From: Dethiosulfovibrio russensis
GTDB lineage: Bacteria; Synergistota; Synergistia; Synergistales; Dethiosulfovibrionaceae
Direction of reading: 5' to 3'
NCBI RefSeq assembly: GCF_021568855.1
Contig: NZ_JAKGUG010000001.1
Location: 248,001 to 312,000 of the forward strand
DNA: 64,000 nucleotides
Positions 55,803 through 64,000 of the stretch are shown in pieces (within the stretch, counting starts at the first letter, position 1; each line of letters opens with the position of its first letter). The position numbers and the translations under genes are program-made. The notes below the pieces were generated by a model. The model made no database searches. It saw only the letters and a list, made by a program, of their open reading frames with translations, and was not told the DNA's origin.

Positions 55803-56542
55803 AGTACGCATTGGAGATATCCTACGAAGGCAGCTATTTTTCCGGCTGGCAGCTGCAACCGGATTCGATAACGGTGCAGGAAGTTCTCGAAGAAGCTCTT
55901 ACCGTTCTCGAAGGGGCTCCCGTCAAAGTTTCCGGTGCTGGAAGGACCGACAGCGGAGTCCACGCCAGAGGTCAGGTGGCATCCTTCGAATTGTCGAAAA
56001 CATGGGATCCCTACAGGCTCACTCTTGCGGTAAACGCCAATCTTCCCGAACACGTCTCGGTTATGAGGGCCTCGGCGGTACCGGACGATTTTGACGCTAG
56101 ACGGAGCGCTCTATGGAGGGAATACGCCTACTTTGTATGGCACGGGCCTTCCTGTTTCCCCCATGTCCGTGACATGGTCTGGTGGAGAAAGAGAGACGAC
56201 TGGAACATAGATGCGGTCGACGGGTGTTGCAGGGCTTTGGTCGGGGAACACGATTTCGGCGCCTTCTGTAGACTCTCCGAATGTCCTGAAAACGCCGTGA
56301 GAACACTGTTCAGTGTAAGGCATATAAGGAGAGGAAGGCTGTCCATCTTCAGGATAAGGGGTAGAGGGTTTCTCACTAACATGGTGAGAATAATCCTCGG
56401 GAACATCGATGCCGTAGCGACCGGAAAGAAAAGACTCGAATGGTTCGAAAGGCTGCTTCTCGGAGGAACGAGAGTAGACTCGGCTACGACGGCTCCCGCT
56501 TCGGGATTATTCTTTTGGCGGGTTGGCTACGACGATTTTTAA
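55799..56542 (+). CDS. truA: tRNA pseudouridine(38-40) synthase TruA
   Basis: The 247-residue enzyme isomerises uridines 38-40 of the anticodon arm. The catalytic Asp lies in GAGRTDSGVHARGQVASF near residues 45-62. The C-terminal FRIRGRGFLTNMVRIILG is conserved. The ATG at 55799 overlaps the ecfT stop, giving MKYALEISYEGSYFSGWQ, the usual start. A 64-base gap follows before the second mreB, with only the ribosome-binding site recognisable. Confidence 0.96.
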   Translation: MKYALEISYEGSYFSGWQLQPDSITVQEVLEEALTVLEGAPVKVSGAGRTDSGVHARGQVASFELSKTWDPYRLTLAVNANLPEHVSVMRASAVPDDFDARRSALWREYAYFVWHGPSCFPHVRDMVWWRKRDDWNIDAVDGCCRALVGEHDFGAFCRLSECPENAVRTLFSVRHIRRGRLSIFRIRGRGFLTNMVRIILGNIDAVATGKKRLEWFERLLLGGTRVDSATTAPASGLFFWRVGYDDF

Positions 56543-56606
56543 CGGTAGAATCGTAGACGTTATCGAGTTTGAGGATCTAAGTCGTAATTGAGGAGGAGAC
56601 TGCCAC

Positions 56607-57659
56607 GTGTTTGGTTTGGGAAACGATATAGGCATAGATCTGGGGACGGCGACGGTCCTGATCTACGTCAAGGGTAAAGGTGTCGTCCTTCGGGAGCCCT
56701 CGGTCGTGGCGGTGGATCAGGAATCGGGAAAAATCCTGGCCGTAGGGTACGAGGCTAAAAACATGGTGGGACGGACACCGGGAAATGTCATATCGGTCCG
56801 CCCCCTTAGAGACGGAGTTATAGCGGACTACACGATGACCGAGACCATGCTCAGATATTTCATGAGACGGGTCAACACCGGCATTCGCAGGTTTTTCAGG
56901 AACAGGGTCATGATATGCGTTCCATCCGGGGCCACAGACGTAGAGAGGCGAGCCGTCCTGGAGGCAGCCGTAGAGGTGGGAGCCAGAGAGGCCTATCTCA
57001 TAGAGGAACCCATGGCCGCGGCCATAGGAGCTCAGCTGAACGTCGAGGAGCCCAGAGGAAAAATGGTGGTCGACATAGGCGGTGGCACCACCGACATAGC
57101 GGTGATATCCTTGGGCGGTATCGTGATATCCAAATCGCTGCGAATCGGAGGAGACAAGTTCGACGAGTGCATAATGCGCTACCTTCGTAGGCAGTACAAC
57201 CTAGCCATAGGCGAGCAGATGGCCGAAAATCTTAAGATAATGATAGGGACATGCTTGGCCGACGGAGAGGAAACGGAGATGACCTTGAAGGGCAGGGACC
57301 TGGTCCAGGGACTGCCCAGACAGATAGAGGTCAGCAGTAGAAGCGTCTGTTCCGCCATAGGAGAGAGGGTCCAATCCATCGTCGACGGTGTTAGAAACGT
57401 TTTGGAGCTCACGCCGCCGGAGCTTTCCGCCGATATTATAGACGGAGGGATCGTCCTTACCGGAGGAGGGTCCCTCTTAAGAGGTCTGCCGGAGCTCATA
57501 TCCAGACAGACCGGAATCAGATGTTTTGCGGCGGATCAGCCTACCGAGTGCGTCGCTCTGGGAACCGGAATAGCCCTGGCGAACATAAACAGGCTGCTGG
57601 ATTCTGGAAAAGGAGGTATCCTTTTCTCGGCCAGAAGAGGACGTCGCCGTCGCTGGTGA
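56607..57659 (+). CDS. MreB paralogue (Mbl-like)
   Basis: This 350-residue actin-family protein has GIDLGTATVLIYVKGKG (phosphate 1), VDIGGGTTDIAVISLGG (phosphate 2) and IVLTGGGSLLRGLPEL. It is closer to the common MreB/Mbl consensus than the protein at 4414. It is followed by flgF and flgG, the same context as mbl-flhO-flhP in Bacillus subtilis, which suggests Mbl. A cytoskeletal role in elongation is likely; a link to flagella is only positional. The GTG start has GAGGAGGAG about 10 bases upstream. Confidence 0.9.
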   Translation: MFGLGNDIGIDLGTATVLIYVKGKGVVLREPSVVAVDQESGKILAVGYEAKNMVGRTPGNVISVRPLRDGVIADYTMTETMLRYFMRRVNTGIRRFFRNRVMICVPSGATDVERRAVLEAAVEVGAREAYLIEEPMAAAIGAQLNVEEPRGKMVVDIGGGTTDIAVISLGGIVISKSLRIGGDKFDECIMRYLRRQYNLAIGEQMAENLKIMIGTCLADGEETEMTLKGRDLVQGLPRQIEVSSRSVCSAIGERVQSIVDGVRNVLELTPPELSADIIDGGIVLTGGGSLLRGLPELISRQTGIRCFAADQPTECVALGTGIALANINRLLDSGKGGILFSARRGRRRRW

Positions 57660-57674
57660 GGAGGGACGCTAAAA

Positions 57675-58463
57675 GTGCATAAAGGCATTTACGCCGGAGT
57701 ATCGGCCATGATGGTGCAGCAGGGAGTCACCGACTGTGCCGCCAACAACCTAGCGAACGTAGACACGGCTGGGTTCAGGGCTAGAAAACCTATAGCCAAA
57801 TCATTTCCAGAGGTCCTAATGGAAAGGGTCGATCCCGCCAAAGGGCAGGGGGAGATCCCTCCTTGGCCTTGGAGGAGTCACCCTATCGGAAGCGCCTCCA
57901 TGAACCAGGTGCTTTCCGAGACGTATATGTCCACCGACGAGGGGAACCTGCAGGTTACCGATTCCCCTATGGACGTTGCTTTGACGGACGAAGAAGGTTT
58001 TTTCGTACTTCAGGACGGAGAGGGCAACCAATTCTACTCCCGATCCGGTCATTTCCTAGTCAACGAGGGGGGGCAGCTGGTCAATCCAGACGGATATCTT
58101 CTCGTGGGAGACGGAGGACCTATCGACGTAGGGGAAGCCGCTGCCGTATCTTTTACCGACGACGGACAGGTGATCGCAGATGGGATCGCTGTGGCTCAGA
58201 TAGACATAGTGGGATTCGAGTCGCCTACCGCCCTCAGGCAGATGGGCAAAAACCTTTTGGCAGAGACGGAGGACTCCGGGGCTCCTGCTCCCGTCGAAGT
58301 TCCTCAGGTGGCGGTGGGGGTACTGGAGCGTTCAAACGTCAACGTCGTCGAGGAGATGGTCCGCCTGATAGAGGCACAGAGAGCCTACGAAGCCGCGTCT
58401 AAGGGAATCCAGACTTCCGACGATATGACCGGACAGCTCATAACGTCCTTGGCTAAGCCTTAA
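57675..58463 (+). CDS. flgF: Flagellar basal-body rod protein FlgF
   Basis: The 262-residue protein belongs to the FlgF/FlgG rod family: an N-terminal helix with NNLANVDTAGFRA, a central beta domain (DGEGNQFYSRSGHFLVNEGGQLVNPDGYLL) and a C-terminal LERSNVNVVEEMVRLIEAQRAYEAASK. It is the proximal rod protein by gene order. The start is a GTG at 57675. flgG follows after 12 bases. Confidence 0.9.
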   Translation: MHKGIYAGVSAMMVQQGVTDCAANNLANVDTAGFRARKPIAKSFPEVLMERVDPAKGQGEIPPWPWRSHPIGSASMNQVLSETYMSTDEGNLQVTDSPMDVALTDEEGFFVLQDGEGNQFYSRSGHFLVNEGGQLVNPDGYLLVGDGGPIDVGEAAAVSFTDDGQVIADGIAVAQIDIVGFESPTALRQMGKNLLAETEDSGAPAPVEVPQVAVGVLERSNVNVVEEMVRLIEAQRAYEAASKGIQTSDDMTGQLITSLAKP

Positions 58464-58475
58464 GGAGGATAAACA

Positions 58476-59264
58476 ATGATAAGATCTCTTTGGACCGGCG
58501 CTACAGGAATGGTAGCCCAACAGACCAATCTAGACGTTACCTCCAACAATTTAGCCAACGTCAACACCGTGGGCTATAAGAAGGTAAGGACCAACTTCGC
58601 CGACCTTCTATACCAGATAAACCGCGAACCGGGTTCTCCCGTAGAGGGGGGGACTACGGTACCCACTGGAATACAGGTCGGACTGGGAGCCAGGGTCAAC
58701 GGAACCTCCAGGATAACCACCCCCGGCAGCTACGAGGTTACCGATGCACCTCTGGACGTCGCCATAGAGGGCAACGCCTACTTTCAGGTCGTTCTCCCCA
58801 ACGGGGATATAGCCTATTCGGCCAATGGAGAATGGCAGAGAGACGGCGACGGACAGATAGTAACCTCCGACGGCTATCTTCTGGAACCCGCCATAGTCAT
58901 ACCCGAGGACGGAACGGACATAACCATAAGCTCTACCGGACAGGTCTACGTAAGTCAGCCCGGCGACGATGAGGCTCAGGAAATAGGCCAGATAGAGCTG
59001 GTTCGTTTCGTGAACCCTGCGGGCCTTAGGGCCATAGGGCGCAACCTTTTCAGGGAGACCGCAGCCAGCGGAGATCCTCAGATAGGCAATCCGGGAGACG
59101 ACGGATTTCCCACCCTTCAGCAGGGCATACTCGAGAGGTCGAACGTACAGGTAGTGGAGGAAATGGTCAACCTCATAGTCGCTCAGAGGGCTTACGAGGC
59201 AAACTCCAAGACCATTCAGACCGCCGACAGACTTCTGGAAGTTGCAAACGGCCTCAAACGCTAA
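58476..59264 (+). CDS. flgG: Flagellar distal rod protein FlgG
   Basis: The 262-residue protein starts [21 protein letters not shown] and contains [24 protein letters not shown], the diagnostic FlgG segment, and the ending [37 protein letters not shown]. It builds the distal rod that crosses the periplasm. AAGGAGG precedes the ATG. It shares the rod fold with flgF next door. Confidence 0.95.
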   Translation: MIRSLWTGATGMVAQQTNLDVTSNNLANVNTVGYKKVRTNFADLLYQINREPGSPVEGGTTVPTGIQVGLGARVNGTSRITTPGSYEVTDAPLDVAIEGNAYFQVVLPNGDIAYSANGEWQRDGDGQIVTSDGYLLEPAIVIPEDGTDITISSTGQVYVSQPGDDEAQEIGQIELVRFVNPAGLRAIGRNLFRETAASGDPQIGNPGDDGFPTLQQGILERSNVQVVEEMVNLIVAQRAYEANSKTIQTADRLLEVANGLKR

Positions 59265-59281
59265 CAATAGGAGGATTCTGG

Positions 59282-60196
59282 ATGGTATCCTCAAACGCCG
59301 GGCGGCGGGTCCTCCTGAGGGCCCGCCTCTGTCGTATAATAGTGTCGATGATAGCGGTTTCGGTATTGTCCTTTTCCGCCGAGGCATTGGATCTTTCCGT
59401 GGAGATCAAATCGGGGGCGGTCGTCCCGTCCGGACCGATCAGGCTGAAGGACGTCGCCTATGTCGCCTGCGACTCTCCAGAGATATTGACAGGAAGTTCC
59501 TCCGCCATATTGAGACCCTCCGGAAATACAATAACCCCGGAGGACGTCGTAACCGCCCTTACCCAGGCTGGCATAGGCGGCGTATCTCTCAGGCTTGTCA
59601 TGGCGGACAATGTGCCCTTTCGACGTGAAAACGACATAGAGCGATGGCTTAGAAACTACTCCGGGTGGACAGGAGCCCTTGAGGTGGAGTCCGATGGATT
59701 TCCCCAAGGGGGCAGGCTGATACCTCCCGATTCCCTCTATCCCGGGGCTCAGGCGATAAACCTCAGATTCGACGTGGCCGGGGTAGAACAGATATATCCC
59801 GCCAGGTTGCGATGGATTCTTCCTGCGGTAGTCGCCGACAGCTATCTTAGAAAAGGCGTATATATAAAAAACACCGACCTGGCGATCGCAGCCATAGAGG
59901 TTAGAAGAAACAGAAAGTATTACGACGATCCCAGAGACCTGGTGGGAATGACTGTCGAGAGGGACATGGCCAAAGGCGATCCCTTCACCGTAAGGATCAC
60001 TGAGGAGCCCGAGCTGATTCGAACCGGCGATCTGATTCGGCTGTTATACCGTAGCGGCTCCCTGTTGGTCTCTACGTCGGGAAGAGCCATGGACAGAGGT
60101 GCTTTGGGGGACAGGATAAAGGTCCGTAACGACAGAACGAGAAAAATAGTGTTCGGAATAGTGACCGGGCCTGGAACCGTGGAGGTGAGTGAATGA
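59282..60196 (+). CDS. flgA: Flagellar P-ring assembly chaperone FlgA
   Basis: The 304-residue protein has an N-terminal export signal (about residues 15-36, RLCRIIVSMIAVSVLSFSAEA). A variable middle region precedes a C-terminal SAF/chaperone domain (RKGVYIKNTDLAIAAIEVRR, LVGMTVERDMAKGDPF, GDRIKVRNDRTRKIVFGIV). FlgA helps FlgI polymerise in the periplasm. It lies between flgG and flgH, and its stop overlaps the flgH start. Confidence 0.85.
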   Translation: MVSSNAGRRVLLRARLCRIIVSMIAVSVLSFSAEALDLSVEIKSGAVVPSGPIRLKDVAYVACDSPEILTGSSSAILRPSGNTITPEDVVTALTQAGIGGVSLRLVMADNVPFRRENDIERWLRNYSGWTGALEVESDGFPQGGRLIPPDSLYPGAQAINLRFDVAGVEQIYPARLRWILPAVVADSYLRKGVYIKNTDLAIAAIEVRRNRKYYDDPRDLVGMTVERDMAKGDPFTVRITEEPELIRTGDLIRLLYRSGSLLVSTSGRAMDRGALGDRIKVRNDRTRKIVFGIVTGPGTVEVSE

Positions 60197-60768
60197 AATC
60201 CTTAACTATCGTCATGCTGGCCGTCTGTCTGGCATCTACTCCGATCTCCTGCGCGTCTGGGCAATCCCTATGGCAGGACGGCACGAACTACATAGGAGAC
60301 GACAGACCATCCAGAGTAGGGGATATCGTCATGGTCGAGGTCGACGAGAGGACGGACACCGAGGACGAGGCCAAGACCGAGACCACCAAAGAGGGTGGAG
60401 CTAACGTAAGCGAGGGCACCGGTATATTGGACTTCATCAAGGGGCTGAGCCTTACGTCCAGCACGACCAGCACTGGGGATGGAACTTCCGAGAGAAGCTA
60501 CAGGACCAGGGCCAAGGTAACCTGTGTCGTGACGGAAGTGCTCCCGAACGGCAACCTAGTCATAGAAGGCACCAGAGACCTCCAGACCCACGGCGAAACC
60601 CTGAAAATGAGGTTCAGAGGGGCCATCAGGCCTCAGGACGTCGACGGAGATAACACTATCTCCAGCGAGAGAGTCGCTAACGTGGATCTCATAGTCGACG
60701 GCAAGGGCACCCTTACCAGGCTGCAAAAGCCCGGCATATTGACCCAGATCCTACAGGCAATCTTCTAG
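60193..60768 (+). CDS. flgH: Flagellar L-ring protein FlgH
   Basis: The 191-residue protein forms the outer-membrane L ring. The conserved core includes VGDIVMVEVDERTDTEDEA and a long beta region ending RPQDVDGDNTISSERVANVDLIV. The N-terminus is a signal peptide with a possible lipobox around C20 (PISC), a weak match because the -3 residue is Pro. Presence of FlgH implies an outer membrane. It starts inside the flgA stop. Confidence 0.93.
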   Translation: MKSLTIVMLAVCLASTPISCASGQSLWQDGTNYIGDDRPSRVGDIVMVEVDERTDTEDEAKTETTKEGGANVSEGTGILDFIKGLSLTSSTTSTGDGTSERSYRTRAKVTCVVTEVLPNGNLVIEGTRDLQTHGETLKMRFRGAIRPQDVDGDNTISSERVANVDLIVDGKGTLTRLQKPGILTQILQAIF

Positions 60769-60783
60769 GAGGTCCCGGTATAG

Positions 60784-61893
60784 ATGAAGATAATAAAAGC
60801 GATCCTTTTGTCCTTTGCCGTTTCTCTTTCCGTGGCCGGACTGAGTCTCGGTGCCCCCATAAGTCCGGAGGTACGAATAAAAGACCTGGCCGATATCGAA
60901 GGGGTCAGAAGCAACCAGCTTTCTGGGGTCGGTGTGGTTATGGGGCTTCAGGGGACGGGGGACAAGTCGGACATGTCCATACAGGTTCTTCGTAACCTCA
61001 TGCGTCGCTTCGGAGTTACCTTGTCGGATAAAGACGTCAAGAGTAAAAACGTAGCCATGGTGGCGGTAACGGCGGAATTGCCTCCTTTCGTCCGTCCCGG
61101 ACAGACTGTCGACGTTACCGTAAGCACCCTCGGAGACGCCAAGAGCCTCCAGGGAGGTGTCCTTCTACAGACGCCCCTTAAGGCAGCGAACGGCAACGTC
61201 TATGCCGCTGCCCAGGGTCCGGTTTTGGTCGGCGGATTCTCCGCCGGTAGAGGAGGCTCCAGCGTGACCAAAAATGTCGTCACAGTAGGACGCGTCAACG
61301 GAGGGGCCATAGTGGAGAGAGATGTTTCAACCGAATTTTCCTACGGAGGCAGGCTCTCTCTTCTGCTCAGGAACCCCGACTTCACCACCTCCAGAAGGAT
61401 AGCCGACGCCATAAACAGGAAATTCGGATCGATAGCCTCTGCCTTGGACGCCGGACGGGTTCAGATACAGCTTCCCGGAGCCTATATGGCCTCGCCTTCC
61501 GCCTTCATAGCCGACATGGAAAGCATGAGGGTTACGCCGGATATGCAGGCCAAGGTAGTTGTCAACGAGAGAACCGGAACGGTCGTTATGGGTGGTAACG
61601 TCCAGATCAGCTCGGTTGCAGTGGCTCACGGAGACCTGACGGTCAGGATAGACCAGGAAAACCAGGTATCCCAGCCTGAGCCTTTCTCGGGTGGAGTCAC
61701 CACGCCCTACGCCAACGATACGGTCCAGGCGGAGGAGAAGAGAGGTTCCTTCATAAAGATGGACGCCACCACCACGGTAGATCAGCTGGTAGACGCGATC
61801 AACGCGGTTGGAGCCTCTCCCAGAGACGTAATAGGAATATTGCAGGCGATAGATAGAGCCGGTGCGCTTCACGGCGAACTGGACGTAATGTAA
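60784..61893 (+). CDS. flgI: Flagellar P-ring protein FlgI
   Basis: The 369-residue periplasmic protein has an N-terminal signal peptide (cleavage near residue 23). The conserved VRIKDLADIEGVRSNQLSGVGVVMGLQGTGDKSD-type opening, VTVSTLGDAKSLQGGVLLQTPL and the ending AINAVGASPRDVIGILQAIDRAGALHGELDVM follow in order. It forms the ring that holds the rod in the peptidoglycan layer. AGGAGG lies just upstream of the start. Confidence 0.96.
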   Translation: MKIIKAILLSFAVSLSVAGLSLGAPISPEVRIKDLADIEGVRSNQLSGVGVVMGLQGTGDKSDMSIQVLRNLMRRFGVTLSDKDVKSKNVAMVAVTAELPPFVRPGQTVDVTVSTLGDAKSLQGGVLLQTPLKAANGNVYAAAQGPVLVGGFSAGRGGSSVTKNVVTVGRVNGGAIVERDVSTEFSYGGRLSLLLRNPDFTTSRRIADAINRKFGSIASALDAGRVQIQLPGAYMASPSAFIADMESMRVTPDMQAKVVVNERTGTVVMGGNVQISSVAVAHGDLTVRIDQENQVSQPEPFSGGVTTPYANDTVQAEEKRGSFIKMDATTTVDQLVDAINAVGASPRDVIGILQAIDRAGALHGELDVM

Positions 61894-61906
61894 GGAGGTA
61901 TTAGAG

Positions 61907-62218
61907 GTGAAGATTGATAACTCCGAACTATCGGCCCTCAGCTTAAGCGGAGGACGAAAAGACCCTCACGAAACCTTAAAGAAAGCCTGTCAGGATTTCG
62001 AGAGCGTCTTTATGGCCCAGACCTGGAAAGAGATGATGAAACAGGCCCGGGAGATCGGCGGCAAGGACGAGGACGATCGCCCCTTCGGGATATTGGAAGA
62101 TCTCTCCGTGGAGATGGCCTCGGAGGCCCTGGCGGGGCAGAACGACAACGGTCTTTGGAAGGTCCTTTACGACTCTCTGGCGTCCTCCCTGCCCGACGAA
62201 GATATCGAGAAGTCATGA
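61907..62218 (+). CDS. flgJ: Flagellar rod-binding protein (FlgJ N-terminal domain only)
   Basis: The 103-residue protein matches the rod-capping N-terminal domain of FlgJ (ACQDFESVFMAQTWKEMMKQAR, LEDLSVEMASEALAGQNDNGLWKVLYDSL). It lacks the C-terminal muramidase domain found in enteric FlgJ, so a separate peptidoglycan hydrolase would be required. Many non-proteobacteria have this short form. The start is a GTG preceded by AAGGAGG. Its end overlaps the next gene by 4 bases. Confidence 0.9.
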   Translation: MKIDNSELSALSLSGGRKDPHETLKKACQDFESVFMAQTWKEMMKQAREIGGKDEDDRPFGILEDLSVEMASEALAGQNDNGLWKVLYDSLASSLPDEDIEKS

Positions 62219-62655
62219 AGCCATCCTCTCCCTGGTGGTTCGAAGGGCTTAGATTCTCCTGTGTAGGATGCGGAAGATGCTGTAGAGGAGAACCTGGCGC
62301 CATCTTCTTTTCCAGATACGAGGAGATGAGAATAGCTTACTGCCTGGGGCTATCCTTAGGGGAGTTTCGTAGAGGATATGTAACCGGTAGATGGGGATTG
62401 CCCAGCATCGACGAGAGATGGAACGGCGAATGTCTCTTCTACGATCCTGCGACCGCCAGATGTCGCATATATCCGACACGTCCACTGCAATGCAGGACAT
62501 GGCCCTTCTGGCCGGAGATACTGGATACCCCGGAATCCTGGCGGAAGGCCTCTAAAATGTGTCCCGGAATGGACCAGGGAGTCATGCACGACGGTCCTGA
62601 AATAAAGGGGATACTGGATTCCTACGTCAAATACCTCGGGGAGATGGTAAATTGA
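62215..62655 (+). CDS. YkgJ-type cysteine-cluster (zinc/iron-chelating) protein
   Basis: The 146-residue protein has the YkgJ/CxxCxxCC signature: CVGCGRCCRG near residues 17-26, then CLFYD, CRIYPTRPLQCRTWPFW and a later Cys. These are expected to bind a metal or iron-sulfur cluster; no enzymatic function is established for the family. The ATG at 62215 overlaps the flgJ stop. The open frame from 62155 is only read-through of flgJ. It is coupled to DUF3084 downstream by a stop/start overlap. Confidence 0.85.
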   Translation: MKPSSPWWFEGLRFSCVGCGRCCRGEPGAIFFSRYEEMRIAYCLGLSLGEFRRGYVTGRWGLPSIDERWNGECLFYDPATARCRIYPTRPLQCRTWPFWPEILDTPESWRKASKMCPGMDQGVMHDGPEIKGILDSYVKYLGEMVN

Positions 62656-63806
62656 CATCCTTAGCCGATGCCTTGCCGGAGATGAATTGGCAGCTGATAT
62701 TTTTCACCGTCCTTCTCAGTGCGCTGGTGGCCTTCTTAGGCGACCTGTTAGGCATGAGAATCGCAAAAAAAAGGATCACCCTTTTTGGCTTAAGGCCCAG
62801 ACATACCAGCACCCTTATAACAGCCATAACCGGCATGGTTATAGCCATGGGGATAATGACCGCTCTGGCTGTGACTTCCGACACCGTCAGGACCGCCCTC
62901 TTCAGCTTGAAATACGTTCAGAGACAGGTCCTGGACCTAACATCCCAGCTTCAGGAAGCCAGAGACGAATCGGATCTAATGGGCATTCGCTACGTCGAAA
63001 GCCTCCAGAAGCTGGAAAACAGTGAAAAGGAACTGGCTCATGTGAACGAGAAGCTGAACTCTCTCACCCCGGAGCTAGAGGCCACCAGAAAGGAGATATC
63101 CGAGCTGCGCTCTCAGAGGGCGAAGCTTCAGGAACAGATAGAGGCCCTTCGTTCCGAGGCGGTAAACCTTCGTAGAGGTCTGGAGGCGGTCAGAGAAGGA
63201 CGTGTAGTGGCCTTTGCGGACGAACTTTTGTCTCAGGAGACCGTTCAGGAGGGAGCGTCCAGGGAAGACCTGCTCTCGATAATGTCCAATCTGAGGAATA
63301 AAGTGAGATTTATAGTGGCCAGAAGAGCCTCTATATCCCCGGAGGACATCTCTATCGGGAAGGACGAACAGGAAGAGGAGCGGGTGATTTCGCGATGTCT
63401 CGTCATAAACAGCAGAAAGGTAATCCGGGCGAGAGCTTTGTCCAACGTGGTCGCCGGAGAGCCAGTCACCCTCAGCTACAGGGTATACGAGAGCGTTAGA
63501 GTGTATAGAAAAGGCGAGCTCGTATTCAGAAAAGCGGTTCCCTCTGTAAACGACGTGGCAGAGGCTGAAGGGGTACTCCACGAAATTCTCAAGGAAGTAA
63601 ACCCCATAGCGGTCAGGGACGGTATCCTTAGGGATCCCTTCACCAGGACGGTGGGGCAGATAGACGCAACCGATTTTTACGAGGCGGTAGACAGGCTTAA
63701 GGACACCGAAAGCTCCCAGATAATCGTGTCGGTGCTGGCTGCCGAGGACATATACACCGAGGGACCGGTCAGAGTGACCTTGTCGATCGGTCTAGACGAG
63801 GGGTAG
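62652..63806 (+). CDS. DUF3084 family membrane/coiled-coil protein
   Basis: The 384-residue protein has two N-terminal membrane helices (about residues 14-35 and 50-72). A long coiled coil (about 90-185, heptad-like ELRSQRAKLQEQIEALRSEA) and a C-terminal globular domain (about 200-384) follow. This layout fits DUF3084, a family known from Cyanobacteria and Synergistota without a defined function. It uses a TTG start sharing bases with the YkgJ stop, with GGGGAG about 7 bases upstream. A GNAT gene follows after 5 bases. Confidence 0.75.
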   Translation: MTSLADALPEMNWQLIFFTVLLSALVAFLGDLLGMRIAKKRITLFGLRPRHTSTLITAITGMVIAMGIMTALAVTSDTVRTALFSLKYVQRQVLDLTSQLQEARDESDLMGIRYVESLQKLENSEKELAHVNEKLNSLTPELEATRKEISELRSQRAKLQEQIEALRSEAVNLRRGLEAVREGRVVAFADELLSQETVQEGASREDLLSIMSNLRNKVRFIVARRASISPEDISIGKDEQEEERVISRCLVINSRKVIRARALSNVVAGEPVTLSYRVYESVRVYRKGELVFRKAVPSVNDVAEAEGVLHEILKEVNPIAVRDGILRDPFTRTVGQIDATDFYEAVDRLKDTESSQIIVSVLAAEDIYTEGPVRVTLSIGLDEG

Positions 63807-63811
63807 ACCAG

Positions 63812-64000
63812 ATGGATCGGGAATACCTGTATTACGACAGCAAGATAGGACTCTCTTCCGAGGAACTTCAAGGGTTGTATCGATTTACCCGATGGGGAAG
63901 AAGCCGTTCCGTATCGCAGATAGAGAGAATGCTCAAGGGCACGGACCTCTGTTTTTCCGTCCGTTATGAATGTGAGTTGGTCGCCTTTTGTCGAATAATC
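63812..64000 (+). CDS. GNAT-family N-acetyltransferase, N-terminal part (partial)
   Basis: The ATG at 63812 opens 63 codons that run off the window. The segment LYRFTRWGRSRSVSQIERML followed by TDLCFSVRYECELVAFCRII matches the N-terminus of small GNAT acetyltransferases, in which 'L..FG.ARV' lies at this point. The acetyl-CoA-binding loop lies beyond the window. The substrate cannot be predicted. Confidence 0.7.
   Translation, partial: MDREYLYYDSKIGLSSEELQGLYRFTRWGRSRSVSQIERMLKGTDLCFSVRYECELVAFCRII

Noticed and set aside
56543-56606. Possible promoter or sigma-28 site before the second mreB and flagellar genes
   Set aside because: I found no pair of boxes with acceptable spacing; only the GAGGAGGAG ribosome-binding site is convincing.

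Overview
The window is a gene-dense, purely housekeeping stretch of a bacterial chromosome. Every supported gene lies on the + strand, and most neighbours overlap or are separated by fewer than 30 bases. The organism looks like a flagellated diderm: it has FlgH and FlgI, the L- and P-ring proteins that need an outer membrane. The gene orders mreBCD-mrdA-minCDE-rodA, rplQ-ecfA1-ecfA2-ecfT-truA and mbl-flgF-flgG are otherwise typical of Clostridia and Bacilli. This mixture, moderate GC and the long RNA polymerase beta' subunit suggest a member of the Synergistota (Dethiosulfovibrio-like). That assignment is inference from gene content; no database search was possible.

Layout. 1-4381: the end of recJ, a bifunctional (p)ppGpp synthetase/hydrolase, D-aminoacyl-tRNA deacylase, a metallo-beta-lactamase-fold hydrolase and radC. 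4414-11396: a rod-shape and division-site cluster (mreB, mreC, mreD, PBP2, minC, minD, minE, rodA). 11432-25195: an uncharacterised radical SAM protein with its DUF2344 partner, RNase G/E, SMC, two methyltransferases (a tRNA1(Val)-type enzyme and RsmI), metG, tatD, tgt and the threonylcarbamoyl-AMP synthase, joined by stop/start overlaps. 25196-25514: the only long non-coding stretch, with a promoter, tRNA-Leu(CAG), a terminator hairpin and the rpoBC promoter. 25515-34255: rpoB and an unusually long rpoC. 34283-34330: a second hairpin/promoter composite. 34359-53335: a continuous str-S10-spc-alpha ribosomal block (L7Ae-like protein to L17) including fusA, tuf, secY, adk, map, infA and rpoA, but lacking rpsD. 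53339-56542: an ECF transporter energising module and truA. 56607-62218: a second MreB paralogue followed by flgF, flgG, flgA, flgH, flgI and a rod-binding flgJ. 62215-64000: a YkgJ-type cysteine-cluster protein, a DUF3084 membrane protein and the start of a GNAT acetyltransferase.

How it works together. The window holds much of the information-processing machinery (transcription, ribosome, elongation factors, tRNA modification, stringent response) together with cell-shape, division-site and flagellar basal-body genes. Three promoters are visible. All have a 17-base spacer and a TG one base upstream of the -10 box. Two of them, before rpoB and before the ribosomal block, have their -35 box built into a terminator-like hairpin.

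I found no defence island, phage, transposon, CRISPR array or biosynthetic cluster. The features most worth a second look are the hairpin/promoter composites, the two large insertions in beta', the exact repeat in the RpoB tail, the absence of rpsD from the alpha operon, and the uncharacterised radical SAM/DUF2344 pair.
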